The position numbers were made by a program, and so were the translations under genes. The notes beneath the pieces were generated by a model. The model had not been told where the DNA came from. It ran no database searches and saw only the letters and a list, made by a program, of their open reading frames with translations. From NCBI GenBank assembly GCA_030271035.1, contig JAMBUN010000220.1, positions 124,001-188,000 on the forward strand: a stretch of 64,000 bases of DNA. Direction: 5' to 3'. Source of the stretch: Microascus cirrosus (Eukaryota; Ascomycota; Sordariomycetes; Microascales; Microascaceae). Positions within the stretch are counted from its first letter, which is position 1, and each line of letters starts with the position of its first letter. This document shows positions 33,878-44,411 of this stretch, in pieces.

Positions 33878-35530
33878 ATGAAGTTTAGTGTGATGCTCGC
33901 CCTCCTGGGCGCAAACACCGCCCTCGCCCACATGCAAATGTCCGACCCTGCGCCGCTCCGCTCACCAGACAACCCCAACGCGGGCGGTGATGTTGACTCG
34001 GAGCTCAAGTCGCCCATCCAGCTCTCGCAGTACCCTTGTCGCAGCTCACTTGACCTCATCGGCACCGAGCAAGGCGCCCCCGTCGCCGAATACAAGGCCG
34101 GCGAGTCCTACCAGGCCACCATCGAGGGTGGTGCTGCGCACGAGGGTGGCTCGTGCCAATTCTCCCTATCCTATGACAAGGGTGCGACCTTCCAGGTCAT
34201 TCAGAGTATCGTTGGCGACTGCCCCGTCTCGGGTGGCTCGTCCTTCGACTTCACCATCCCCGAGGACGCCCCTAGCTCCGACGCCGCCGTCTTCTCGTGG
34301 TCGTGGATAAACAAAATTGGCAACCGTGAGTTCTACCAGAACTGTGCAATTGTCTCCATTTCGGGCGGCTCGGACGGTGGAAGCTCCAAGTCTCGTCGCC
34401 AGAACAAGGTCGCCTTCAAGGACCGCCCTCAGATGTTCGTCGCCAACATTGTCGACGGCTGCTCCACTGCGGAGGGTACGGACGTGCTCTACCCTGACCC
34501 CGGCCCTGATGTGGTCATGAACACCGAAGGCACCCCTCCCGAGGGCTCGAACTGCGGTGCTCCCGTTGAAGGCGGTGGTGGTTCGTCCGGCGGTGGCAGT
34601 GGCGGTGGGGCCGGTGGTGACACTGGTTCTGGCGGTGGCAGTGGTGGTGGTGCTGGTGGTGACACCGGTTCCGGCGGTGGCAGTGGCGGTGGTTCTGGTG
34701 GTGACACTGGTTCCGGCGGTGGTGCCGGTGGTGATACTGGTAGCGGCGGTGACGATGGCCAGTACCACCCGCCTGAGGGCGGCGAGGGCGGTGCTGGTGG
34801 TGATGCTGGTTCTGGGAGTGGTGAGGGTGCTCCGGCCGAGTCTTCTGCTGCCGGTGGTGCCCCTGCCGAGTCTTCTGCTGCCGGTGGTGCCCCTGCCGAG
34901 TCTTCTGCTGCCGGTGGTGCCCCTGCCGAGTCTTCAGTTGCCGGTGGTGCTCCTGCCGAGTCTTCTGCTGCTGGAGGTGCCCCTTCTGGTTCTGGATCCG
35001 CCGAAGAACCTGCTCGCACCGATCCTGCTGGAGCCGAGCCCTCTGAATCCGCCCTGGCCTCTGGAGGCGACTCCGCCGATCCAACCTCTGGCTCCGATGC
35101 TCCTGAGCCTTCAATGTTAGTACCAACCCCCAATCCTTCTTCAGTAGTCGCCCTAGAAAGCTCACACTCATCTAGCACCGGCGGCATCTTTGTAACGGCC
35201 CCAACCGGCGGCTCCGCAGGCCCTACCGGCAGCGCCCCCGCGGGCGGCGACACTCCCACGACCCTCGAGACCAGCGCAGCAGCCCCGTCCAGCAGCAGCA
35301 GCCCCGACGAGGGCGGCTCGGCGGGTGGCGGCGAGGGCGCCAAGAGCGGCGAGTGCAGCGACGAGGAGAACGGGATGTTCAACTGCGTTGGCGGCAACCA
35401 GTTCCAGCAGTGCGCGTCGGGCCAGTGGACGGAGCCTAGGCCCATGGCGGACGGCACGAGCTGCGCGCCCGGCACGTCGCAGGACCTCGCGGCTGCGCGC
35501 AAGAAGTTCCGCTTCCGTCGGTGGTACTAA
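33878..35530 (+). CDS. Secreted lytic polysaccharide monooxygenase, family AA11, with C-terminal X278-like module
   Basis: A single exon of 550 aa. Cleavage of the signal peptide after MKFSVMLALLGANTALA would expose His18 as the mature N-terminus (HMQMSDPAPLRSP), the first ligand of the copper histidine brace. The second is probably His88 in GAAHEGGSCQFSLS, and Tyr153 in IGNREFYQNCA is the likely axial residue. These segments match AA11, copper enzymes that oxidatively cleave chitin. The catalytic domain ends near residue 210 (FKDRPQMFVANIVDGC). A very long linker follows: Gly/Ser/Asp-Thr repeats, then five APAESSAAGG units, then a Pro/Ser/Thr-rich part. Residues about 491-537 (GECSDEENGMFNCVGGNQFQ, then QCASGQW) resemble the X278 chitin-binding module of other AA11 enzymes. 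No GPI signal is seen. Role inferred: extracellular chitin or cell-wall remodelling. Confidence 0.9.
   Translation: MKFSVMLALLGANTALAHMQMSDPAPLRSPDNPNAGGDVDSELKSPIQLSQYPCRSSLDLIGTEQGAPVAEYKAGESYQATIEGGAAHEGGSCQFSLSYDKGATFQVIQSIVGDCPVSGGSSFDFTIPEDAPSSDAAVFSWSWINKIGNREFYQNCAIVSISGGSDGGSSKSRRQNKVAFKDRPQMFVANIVDGCSTAEGTDVLYPDPGPDVVMNTEGTPPEGSNCGAPVEGGGGSSGGGSGGGAGGDTGSGGGSGGGAGGDTGSGGGSGGGSGGDTGSGGGAGGDTGSGGDDGQYHPPEGGEGGAGGDAGSGSGEGAPAESSAAGGAPAESSAAGGAPAESSAAGGAPAESSVAGGAPAESSAAGGAPSGSGSAEEPARTDPAGAEPSESALASGGDSADPTSGSDAPEPSMLVPTPNPSSVVALESSHSSSTGGIFVTAPTGGSAGPTGSAPAGGDTPTTLETSAAAPSSSSSPDEGGSAGGGEGAKSGECSDEENGMFNCVGGNQFQQCASGQWTEPRPMADGTSCAPGTSQDLAAARKKFRFRRWY
34570..34750 (+). repeat. Gly-rich tandem repeat in the AA11 linker
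   Basis: Imperfect repeats of about 36-48 nt encode GGDTGSGGGSGGG-type units, four times, between the catalytic domain and the APAESSAAGG array. Codon use is dominated by GGT/GGC. Confidence 0.75.
34831..34980 (+). repeat. 30-bp minisatellite, five copies, in the AA11 linker
   Basis: Five head-to-tail 30-nt units starting at 34831, 34861, 34891, 34921 and 34951, differing at only a few bases, each encoding APAESSAAGG (fourth copy SV in place of SA). The length keeps the frame, so copy-number change would alter only linker length. Confidence 0.93.
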
Positions 35531-37059
35531 GCCATACTCACCTGAAAAAGACCCCTCAAGAGAGGAACATCAGAAGGACTGAGTTGGTTAGGGGAGAATG
35601 TATATATGAGGAGAGGGCGAGTTAGTCCGGAGTGGGAGATTGGTGCTTTATTTCTTCCTTCATTTTCATTTCATTTTACTTCTTCAATTCCTTGATGGAA
35701 TCTTCTTTATCCACTCGGTCTTGATTTCGGCGCAAAGGAACAGGTCGGGGAACCACGGAAGGCAATACTGTATATCATCCCAAGCATTCATAGATGGAAT
35801 GATCATTATGCTCAGGCAAAAAAAAAAGGTCGAATCTCTCTTGTAAATTTTTGTGATTTTACAATGCGCGAGATAGTCGAAGTCGTTGGTTCTGGGGAGT
35901 AGGTTGAGGTTGGAAGAAATGGAAGACCTGGAATGTCAATGGGAGTGGAGCCACTTGCCTGCAGCCCCAGCAGTAAGAGAGCCTTGACGAGAAACCGCGG
36001 GTGCCCTACTCCGTAAATTCTCCCGGGATCCCCCACTCTCAACTACCGTCTTGGGTTTATCGTGATTATTCCGTAACCCGTACCTACGCCGGCGCATATA
36101 ACGCTTAAACTCGCCTCCAATAGACTTCATCTTCCCCCGCACCGCGTCCAACGATATTTTATTCCCGGGTACGCGCCTCAGCAGACATGTGACCACTGCT
36201 ATGTTGCTACATTCCCCATACAAATACTGTGTCAACATCGGAGAGCTCGAGTGTGGTGGGACTTCGGCCTACTCTGAGGCGTACATCATAGGCGACGGTC
36301 AGGACCCAGATCTACGACACAAGTAGGCATATTGACTGACAGGCTTCAATTGACTATAGAACAAACTAGACAAACCTCATCACAGCCCAGCCTGTTCGTC
36401 CTCAAAGACACTGTCAGTCCTTCCCCACGGCACGTCCCCCCAGGTACCCCTTCCAGAAAATCTGCTCAGCCCCTGCCGCCCTCCCTGCTCATCTTTTGCA
36501 CCCTCGCTGGACTACCACACGCCCTAGGAATCCCCGGATCATACTTCATTCTGGTCGCGGACACCGCAACTAAACATTGTCGTGGTACCGCCCAGGTAGC
36601 AACATACGGCGGTAATCGACACGGTCTCGGCCTTGAACGGGTTCAGCTGATGCCACCGGATTGAAAAGAAATGAGAAAAAGACGATACGAAGAAGAATGT
36701 TGAAGAAAACTGGCGTGCCTACTGACATGCTCGCCGCTGGGCAACATACTCCGCAAGTTTGTCACCCCCGGTCGGATAAGCCTAGTCTCTCGTCTTAGAA
36801 TACTCGTAAGAAGTCAAGGCTCGTGACCGAAGACCGCTTTTGGGCAGGCGATAGGCCTCCAACGGCTGCGTCTCTTTAAGTCGCTGCTGCTGATGCTGAA
36901 TGTAACAATAGTCTTTGTTCATGCACGTAGCTGCGTAACGTGTAATCGACAAGAGGCCGTCGTCAACCAACACTGGCTTAAATTTTTCCTATCAAGCGCC
37001 TGCCCGGCGCAGCGGCGCAAGATCGCCAAGGCATCGATGGCCCGGAATTGGTTCCGACA
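35531..37059. other. Convergent region between the AA11 gene and PBP1
   Basis: Holds the AA11 3' untranslated region (A/T-rich, with an A10 run near 35819) and no supported gene. A 110-codon frame at 36332-36664 lacks motifs. Confidence 0.45.
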
Positions 37060-40000
37060 TCATTTGGCGTCCTCGGGACCATCCGGGGTTCGTCCCTGCG
37101 GACCTGACGGAGCCCCATGGTTCTGCCCCATCTGGTGCTGGCTGCCATGCGGCCCGAAGTTCTTGTTGTTGTAGTTATTGCTCCCGGCTCTGTGCTGATG
37201 TCCGTACTGATGCGGGTGCTGGGGACTACTACCGTACTGATGCGGTCCTGCCGGGCTACCGTATCCTCCCCTGCCGTTGTTCACTGCGAAAGATCCATGA
37301 GCGTTAGCTAGGTGACTCGCCCAATTTTGACTTTGAGCCTGTCTGTGCCTTGCCCGTGGGCAATATGGATGCTAGAGCACTGGGTACAACGTACTATGAT
37401 TGGGAGGCTGACCTCCATATGCCGGCTGTTGGTACGGCATGCTGGGACTCATCCCATATGCCTGTTGGCCTTGCGCCGAGCCCTGGTGCGCCATTGGCGG
37501 AGCTGTCGGCCGCCCGGGGCTAGGATACCCATTCGACGCCGCCATTTGCTGGGGCGGGACAGCAACTGACCCGGGTGGCATGAATTGCCCCTGCGATGAA
37601 GGGTACATCTGCATTTGCGGCGGCGTGACGAGCATGCCCTGAGGACCACCCATATACTGGGGCTGCATCATCATAGGCGCGCCCATGTGACCCTGCTGCT
37701 GAGGCATGTACTGGGGGTTGTTTGAGAAGCTGCGGTACTGACCCATATGGGGCGCGTTGCCCGAAAATGGCTGCATTACCGGTTGGCCATACGGCATCTG
37801 AGCTGGCGAATTCATCGACGGCGGGTAGACGGGCGCCTGTGACATGCGGGGGGATACAAAGGATTGCGAAGAGTTGGAATGGACCATGCGGTGATCGTCT
37901 GTACTTCCGTATCCCATATGCTGTGGTTGGGTGTGTGGAGGGCCATGCATTTGCATTGGTGGCATGTGCGGCGAAGGACGCGGTGCCATGTGCGCGCCAT
38001 GCTGCAGATGGAACGGGAGCTGGTGCTGGTGCGCCATGGGGAGGACAGGCGCAGGGTTAGGCGTAGCGCCCGTGCCGGCTGGGCCTCCGAAAGGGTTTCG
38101 CTCGAGGTGTTGCTTGTACGTCAAATGCATTGTCGAACCGGGCTCTTCCTTGTCAAGCATCTGCCTGTAGGTCGGTGCCGTATCAAAGGTAGGACGAAGT
38201 CCACCATTCTCATCCCAATTCCGTCCCTGAGGTGGCTTGATCGTCTTTACATGAGACAATGCGTTGCACTTATTGCAGTCAACCGACCTAGTCTTACGCC
38301 GAATCACTCGTGGGACGGCAGCCACTGAGGCGGCATCAGCACCTTGGTTCGCAACAGCAGACCTCGGACTTGAAGTCGTGCTCGGCTGACCGGCTGGGTT
38401 GAAGGCGGGCGCGAATGCGCTCGGCTTGAATTCCTGGGTGTTTGGGTTCAACTTGTTCATAGGTCCTGAAGCTCCACTAAGACGACGGCTGAATGAACTG
38501 TCCCCTCCGTTCGCAGGAGCTGTAGGAGGATGCCGACCATCAACTTGGCCAGGGGGGTGGGGTGGCTTGTGATGTTCGGCATTATTTCGAATACGCTGGG
38601 CCAGATTTCCTGTCGGCCGTCCCTGTGGTTGCTGTTGCCCCGACCGGTCACGAGGGAACTGCTGGCCGTTGTAAGGCGACGGAGCGTACGACTGGCGGTT
38701 TCCGCCATGGCGATTGGAGATGTTCGGGTGGGACGAGGTGTGCGGCGTCGCCTGGGGACGGGAAGACTGAGGCTTCGGGTCTGAGACAGGTGTCGAGGCC
38801 TGGGACTCGGCCTGGGGTTTGGCCTGGGTCTCTTTGCTCTGGGTCTCCTTCAACTTGGCGGCATTCTTCGCTTTCTGGACGTCCTCCGCGTTCTGCATCG
38901 CCCTGGCCTGGATTTCCTTTTGTTTGGACGGATCCTTGGCAATGATTGATATGAGGTCATTAGGGACCGGAGTCGAGAGCTTGAACGTGTTAGCGAAGAA
39001 CTTGAGCTCCGTCAATTTAACCTCCTTGTCGGCCTTCGCCTTGCCGATTCGAGCCTTCTCAGCGTTGCTACGCTGAACCGCAGCGAAATTCTTGAACGAG
39101 TTCAAAACATCCCGCTCAACAGTCGCGGTAGCACTGGGAGTGCTGCCTCCGGTAGCAGCAGGAGATCGGAGCGGGGTGGACTTTTCCGATCCTTTTCCGT
39201 CCGCGGTCTTCATCTCAGACGCGGCGGCATCCTGGGACTTGGTATCCGCGGGTTTCTGGGGCTTCTCAGACTTTTGCTTCGGCTCGGCTTTCGACTGCTC
39301 AGGCCGCGACGAGGTGGCCTTGTCTGTGCCGCTCGCGGGCGCATTCTTCTTTGGCTGCGTCGCCTTAAGCTGAGACGAGATAATGGCGGGATCAATAGGC
39401 GCACCAGAAATAGTCGCCTGACCGGTGGGGGCACGCTTCGCAGGCGGAGTGTACTTGTTTTCGCGACCCGTGAGATGCTCTTGGCGTCGTACGCCAGAGT
39501 ACCTACGCAGCGACACATTAGCATTAGAAGCAACACAAGTGAATGGGGCTTGCTCGGCGCTTACTTGTCTTCCTCGTCACCGTTGCGGTCATCCCCGCCA
39601 CTGAAATCCATCACGCGCTCCTCGGCAACATGGGACGTTGCGGCAGTACTTCTCTCTATCTCCCGCGCCTTCCTATCGGCCGCGGCCATACGCTCCTTGT
39701 ACTGGGGATGGCTCTTATCGATCGCGGTCGTGTACATGTTCTCGTCGTAATCAGTCTGGAGGCCGAAGAGCTTCTCGTTTGCCGCGAACTGGTCCCAAGG
39801 ACCAGAGCTCGTCGACTTTTCCAAGCCTTCGCTAAATGTGTCGCCCGCATCAGGAACCCAAGGCTTCAAAACCCTCTCATTCCCGTGGCGGCTGTTTGAT
39901 ATGGAGGTATCCGTGCGAAACCCGGACCTGTTACCTTTGGCAGGTGTTAGAGACAGCCAGGTCTGATACAAGCATTGCTTAGGGACAATAGCGGGTGCTC

Positions 40001-40086
40001 TGGGAATAGTACAAACCATTCTGCATGCGACCGCTGTTTGCTCCACCGGATCTACCGTCCCCCGAGTCCTTCTTCGGCAAAGGCAT
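37060..40086 (-). CDS. PBP1: Ataxin-2 / Pbp1 homologue with LsmAD domain
   Basis: Four exons, 40086-40013, 39927-39565, 39502-37395 and 37283-37060, give 922 aa. The LsmAD domain begins at SGFRTDTSISN and includes WDQFAANEKLFGLQTDYDEN, MYTTAIDKSHPQYKERMAAA, AREIE and KYSGVRRQEHL. A basic helical segment (VLNSFKNFAAVQRSNAEKAR) and a Gln/Pro/Met/His-rich low-complexity C-terminus follow; the last exon adds a Gly/His/Asn-rich end after a 111-nt intron, where A + TG restores the frame. A PAM2-like stretch (LNPNTQEFKPSAFAPAF) is visible and would bind poly(A)-binding protein. Pbp1/ataxin-2 regulates mRNA stability, stress granules and TORC1. The Lsm domain that normally precedes LsmAD is not encoded: only about 25 residues lie before it. 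The exon 1 donor (GTACTA) is not ideal but is the one I found that keeps the frame. Confidence 0.88.
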
Positions 40087-42328
40087 TTTGAAAGAACGCA
40101 GTATAACGACTTAGGAATTCCCGCTTTCAGGTTGTCCGCTTTGTTTCTGTGCTCTTCCTACTGTGCATGCCTTCGGATCTGACAGGCACGCTTGGTCACA
40201 CACAGGGACAACGCTTGTGGTCTCAACTCGATTCAATCGAGGAGGTGCAAGATTGCGAGTCCTAAGCCCGAGAAAAGAAAAAGTCAGTAAACAAGTCAGT
40301 AGAGGGAGAGGTTTGTACGGCAAGATGCGAAGCAGTGATATGGTGGCACACGACAACAGACCGAGGGGACGGGCGAGGATAGGGGATGGGCGCGCAAGAC
40401 TAGTCCGTAGCCGCCACGTTCTTTGAGGTTGACTATCAGGTGAAGAGCTAGACTCAAAAGCGGGCATAGAAAGCGATGAGCAGGTACTGACTGAATGAAA
40501 CACAATTGCAGGCAGGAAAGAAGCGCCCAACAAAAGTGGGTGATGGAGGGGAAGGGCCGGAGAGCTGGCTTGGAGGCGTGCCAGCCGATCTCCTTCCTGC
40601 TGGCGGCAGGGTGTGCCCTGGACGGGAGTCGCTTCGGCGAAGGTGAGAGGAGGTTGAGGCCTGCTTGCTGCGATTAGCAAGGACGGTGGCAGGCTCTCAT
40701 GGAGGGCCAGGAAAGAGAATCGAGGCAATTGAGCTGACGATCCTCAGCTACGGGGGGATGGAGGAAAGGATAGATCGTAATGGGCGATGTTGGACGATGA
40801 GGTTACAGCTTTGGTGTGGCCCAGTCTCAGTGCCAGTGCGAAAAAAAAAAGTAAGGGACGACACCAAACGGGGGAAGGGGCGCCTGGACTGGGGCTAAAC
40901 TCGGGAGGGAAACAAACGGGCTAAGACCAAGGGTGGCCCTTTAACGGGCGCCGCGGCACTCTACATACAGGAGGGAGGGACCCGGTGTACTTACCCGGAT
41001 GAAGAAGGCCTAGCGACGAAGACGACGGGCAAGCTCGGTGAAACAAACGATTATGTGGGCGAGGAAACGTCGAGAAATGCCCTGGCGCTCTTGAGGTACG
41101 ACGGGTGGCCTCGGAATTGGCAATTCGACAGGATGTCGGGCAAGATGGGCGATTATTTTCTCTCCCGGTTTGGAAAAAGTGAAAGGAGAGGAAGGGAACC
41201 TGACGAGGTACAAAGAGCACAGCCCGGAGAGTAGAAGGTAGCGAGGCTTTGTCGTGGAAGGTGCTGCTCCCTTCGAGCCAGGTATAAAAGTACTCCGTGT
41301 CTATTAGTTCCATTTACGGACTTCTCCTAGCTCCTTTAGCCCTTGGAGGGGCAGCAGCTGGATGGGCAGCAAGCTCCCCCACACATTTTACTGCCACGAA
41401 TATCCGTGGCGCGGCAATATCATTGGAGGGGCAAACACAGTGTCAAAATTTCGTAGCTCATACCGTAAAACAGTGTCCAGTTTCCTGCGGGCATGATCTG
41501 ATACCACATCCAGTAAAGCTTCGCGCGAACCTTCCTCTTTGACGGGTGCTAGGCGAAAACGTACCTGCATCAAAGCAGGTGAATTCCAGGCCACTAGGTG
41601 GCCTTCGTCTGGCTTTCGCCTCCATCTTTCTGGGGCTCTGACATGACAGACAAGGAATGAACCTGAGCAGACGTTTGACTCGAAATGTATTCTACTTGGC
41701 AAGAGGCAAGAGTTATTTTACACTGGGTATGTTGCCAGTCGCATCGAGTGTGAAAACTCCGAGACTCTCGTCGAACATATGGAGGAAGGGATCTCGCGAC
41801 CCCGGAACAATCTTGCCGCGCGGTTGGTGGATCAGGCCCGTCTCATCTCCAAAACTGGCCCAAGGGCCATAGGAGTCCGCTTCTGAGCCCATTCAGTTCC
41901 AAAACGCTTGGTGAATGGACGAATAGACGCCAATGCTTCGGGTGTGGCTTGAGATCTGCCGCTCTGGAATGGCGTTCTTAACGACGCTCACGCACCCATT
42001 GAATGGTAGCTCAAGGTGTAGTCCAGGTCCCGAACTCTGTTGTTGGCATCACCACGGGACCGACCAACCTGGCAAATTAGTTACTCTTCGCTCCGTAACA
42101 GACAGTCGCTTGCTTCAAGTCAGTGTACGCATCCTCTTGTCAAGGAAATCTATTATAAAGTAGCGTTTGCCGAGATTCCGCAAAACCGACATAGGAGATA
42201 GTGTATGGGCAGGTTACATGTCAAAAAGACAAGGCTGGTTATATTCACAAAGTGGACTTTCCGGTTCCTCCCCTTCTAATGACTCTGGTGTAATACTACA
42301 TTGACGAGATCCGCCACACACTTCTATT
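40087..42328. other. Intergenic region between PBP1 and QCR2
   Basis: 2.2 kb. About 40087-41300 is pyrimidine-rich on the minus strand, consistent with the PBP1 promoter and leader. I searched its minus-strand frames for an Lsm fold and found none. The remainder holds the QCR2 3' region and no supported gene. Confidence 0.5.
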
Positions 42329-43873
42329 CTATACCCGGAGACCCAGCTCTTCCGCGAAAGGTAGGACGTGGAGGTCGCCAACCGTCGCGACGGTGGCCTT
42401 ACCATCGAGAAGAGTCTTAGCAGCCTGAGGACTATTGTTAGCCTTGTACCGTTGGATTCGGGGCTGAATTGGGGTTCACCTACAGACTGGAGCTTCTGCG
42501 GCGTCACGGCCTCAAAGCTCTTGGCGAGGTTTGAAGCCTGGACGGGCTGAGCGCCGTGGACAAGCGATGAGCCGACAGAAAGCAGCGAGTCCCCGGCATC
42601 CAGGACATCGAACTTGGCCTTGCCGATAGCCTTAGTCAAGTCCTCCTTGCTCACCGAGCCGGCCGCAACGCTCCGGAGTGCCTTGGCGGTCTCCTCCGCA
42701 GCCTTGCGGACAGCGGGCGCGGAGCCAGAGAGCTGGACCGCCAGGAGGCCAGTGTCGGAATACTTCAGGTTCGTCGTCGACCCAGAAGCACCAGTAGCGG
42801 CGGCAATCTTGGAGACAAGCGAGAAGCCCGACGACCACTTGATGCCCGACTCACCACCGAGGAGAGCGGCCAGGACGGCTACCTCGGGGCTCGACGAGCT
42901 GGTGCTGGAGCCGGGGAACGCGATCACGACGGAATTTCCATGCTGGTAGTCGATGCGCTGCTCTCCGCCATAGTAGGTCGAGGGCGAAGACTTCACGCTG
43001 AGCGGGCCAGAGGAGGAAGCGGGCACCTCGCCGAAGAACTTGTCCGCCCACTGGCTCAGGTTCGCCTGAGCGGCCCCGTCGGCAACGAGGGCGATGTTGG
43101 GCTTCGTGTAGGCAGCCTCCGCAAAGTCGGCGAGAGCGTATTCGTCGAGGTAGTTCTTCGCTGAAGACGAAAGCGAGGGGTAGATTGGAGAGCCAAGGCC
43201 GTTGTGGAAGGCAAGGGAGTGGGCGGCGTCCAGAGCGACGGCGCTGGGGTTCCCGGCGAGCTTGGCCTGGTGGACCTCAATTACCCTCTTGACATCCTCC
43301 TTGAACTCGTGGGCTAAAATCCCAATTAGTATCGATGATGCCTAACAAGCATTGATGCAAGGGAAGTGCGGCGTACTGGTGTAGCGGGTCTGCGTGATGA
43401 CCTCGGCGAGAAGCTCGGCGAAGTACGGGATATCCTGGCGGAGGAAGTTCGCCTGGAGGACAAGGGCCTCTCGGGTGTGGTACGCGTTCAATTGGCCACC
43501 GAGGAGTTCGGCTTCTCTCGTGATCCTCAGAGCAGATCGCTTGTTCGTGTTCTGTTGGTGCCGATAAAAAATTAGCTCAGTCAACTCGAATGACGCGATG
43601 TAAGGGGCTAGGAGGCTCGACCTTGAACGCAAACTCCTCTAATCCAACGGTGAGGCCTGGCAGAGGTTGATACCGGGTACCAGCTTTGACGACGAGGGCC
43701 AATCTGGAGGTAGGGCCGTGGGCGTCCCTCGAGGCGACCTTGACGCCTGCAGCATCATACGTCTCGAACGACGAAGCGGTCGGCGCACCGGCAGCGAAGC
43801 CGCGAACCTGGTGGGTGCGCGCCGCCCGCGCGGACCCGAGGGCCAGGCGGGAGAGGGAGGATCTCGAGATCAT
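42329..43873 (-). CDS. QCR2: Cytochrome bc1 complex core protein 2 (mitochondrial)
   Basis: Four exons, 43873-43622, 43551-43377, 43313-42484 and 42424-42329, give 450 aa. The N-terminus (MISRSSLSRLALGSARAART) is a mitochondrial presequence. The protein has the M16 metallopeptidase-like fold but lacks the HxxEH zinc site, as core 2 subunits do. Landmarks are ALVVKAGTRYQPLPGLTVGL, KRSALRITREAELLGGQL, and THEFKEDVKRVIE. It supports assembly of respiratory complex III on the matrix side of the inner membrane. The start was placed at 43873 because the longer frame to 43897 uses a non-ATG codon. Intron 1 uses an unusual donor (GTCGAG), but FAFK-NTNKRSAL is the expected junction. Divergent from RPC82 over 538 bp. 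Confidence 0.94.
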
Positions 43874-44411
43874 TATCGATGTCGGTGGGCGTCGCAATGG
43901 ACAGCAGTCGGGCAGCCTGTGCTTTCGTGATCCAAGTTCTGCGTGTGGTCAGCCGAGCTAAAACACAGACTTTGGCATCTCCGTCTTATTTTCGGCAAGC
44001 TCCAATTGGTCAGGTGATTTTCCGAGGGAAATCCTTTGCAACCGGTCCGTCAGGATCTCGGTTGACCGGCTAGTAACCAGCCGTGAACACCTGCAACCAT
44101 TGTGCGACTGACCCACGCTGGGATTTAACCTGTCCCGCTTTGGATGGCGGGGACCGTCCAAAAAAAATTACGCCGATGTCAGGGAGAAGAGCAATTGATC
44201 GATGCAAATCCATCATTTATCTACCTCCCCAGAACACGTCTAGATCTTCACCACAGTTCCTGTCGCCCCTTTCCAATGAAACCCAGGTAGTATTAGGGGC
44301 ACAGGAAGCTCGAGAGAGGATCTCTTGCAGCAACAAATTTCCTTCACCTCTCCTCCGCCGCCTGCAAACCCTCGCCAACCTCTCTACCGCCTCCGTTGCG
44401 CCCCTCGCGAG
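43874..44411. promoter_or_regulatory. Divergent promoter, QCR2 / RPC82
   Basis: 538 bp between the two start codons; contains an A7 run near 44161-44167 and the CCAATTGG element listed separately. Confidence 0.5.
44002..44009. promoter_or_regulatory. CCAATTGG, candidate Hap-complex site upstream of QCR2
   Basis: A perfect 8-bp palindrome presenting CCAAT on both strands about 130 bp upstream of the QCR2 ATG. Fungal Hap2/3/5 (CBC) binds CCAAT and activates respiratory-chain genes, so position and target fit. This is inference from sequence only. Confidence 0.4.

Noticed and set aside
35110..35150. A 30-nt intron in the AA11 gene (GTTAGT ... TTCAG)
   Set aside because: Too short for a fungal intron, and the frame is open through it.
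40111..40728. 205-codon frame upstream of PBP1 as a possible missing Lsm exon
   Set aside because: It is low-complexity, translated from a CT-rich leader, and shows no Lsm Sm1/Sm2 pattern.
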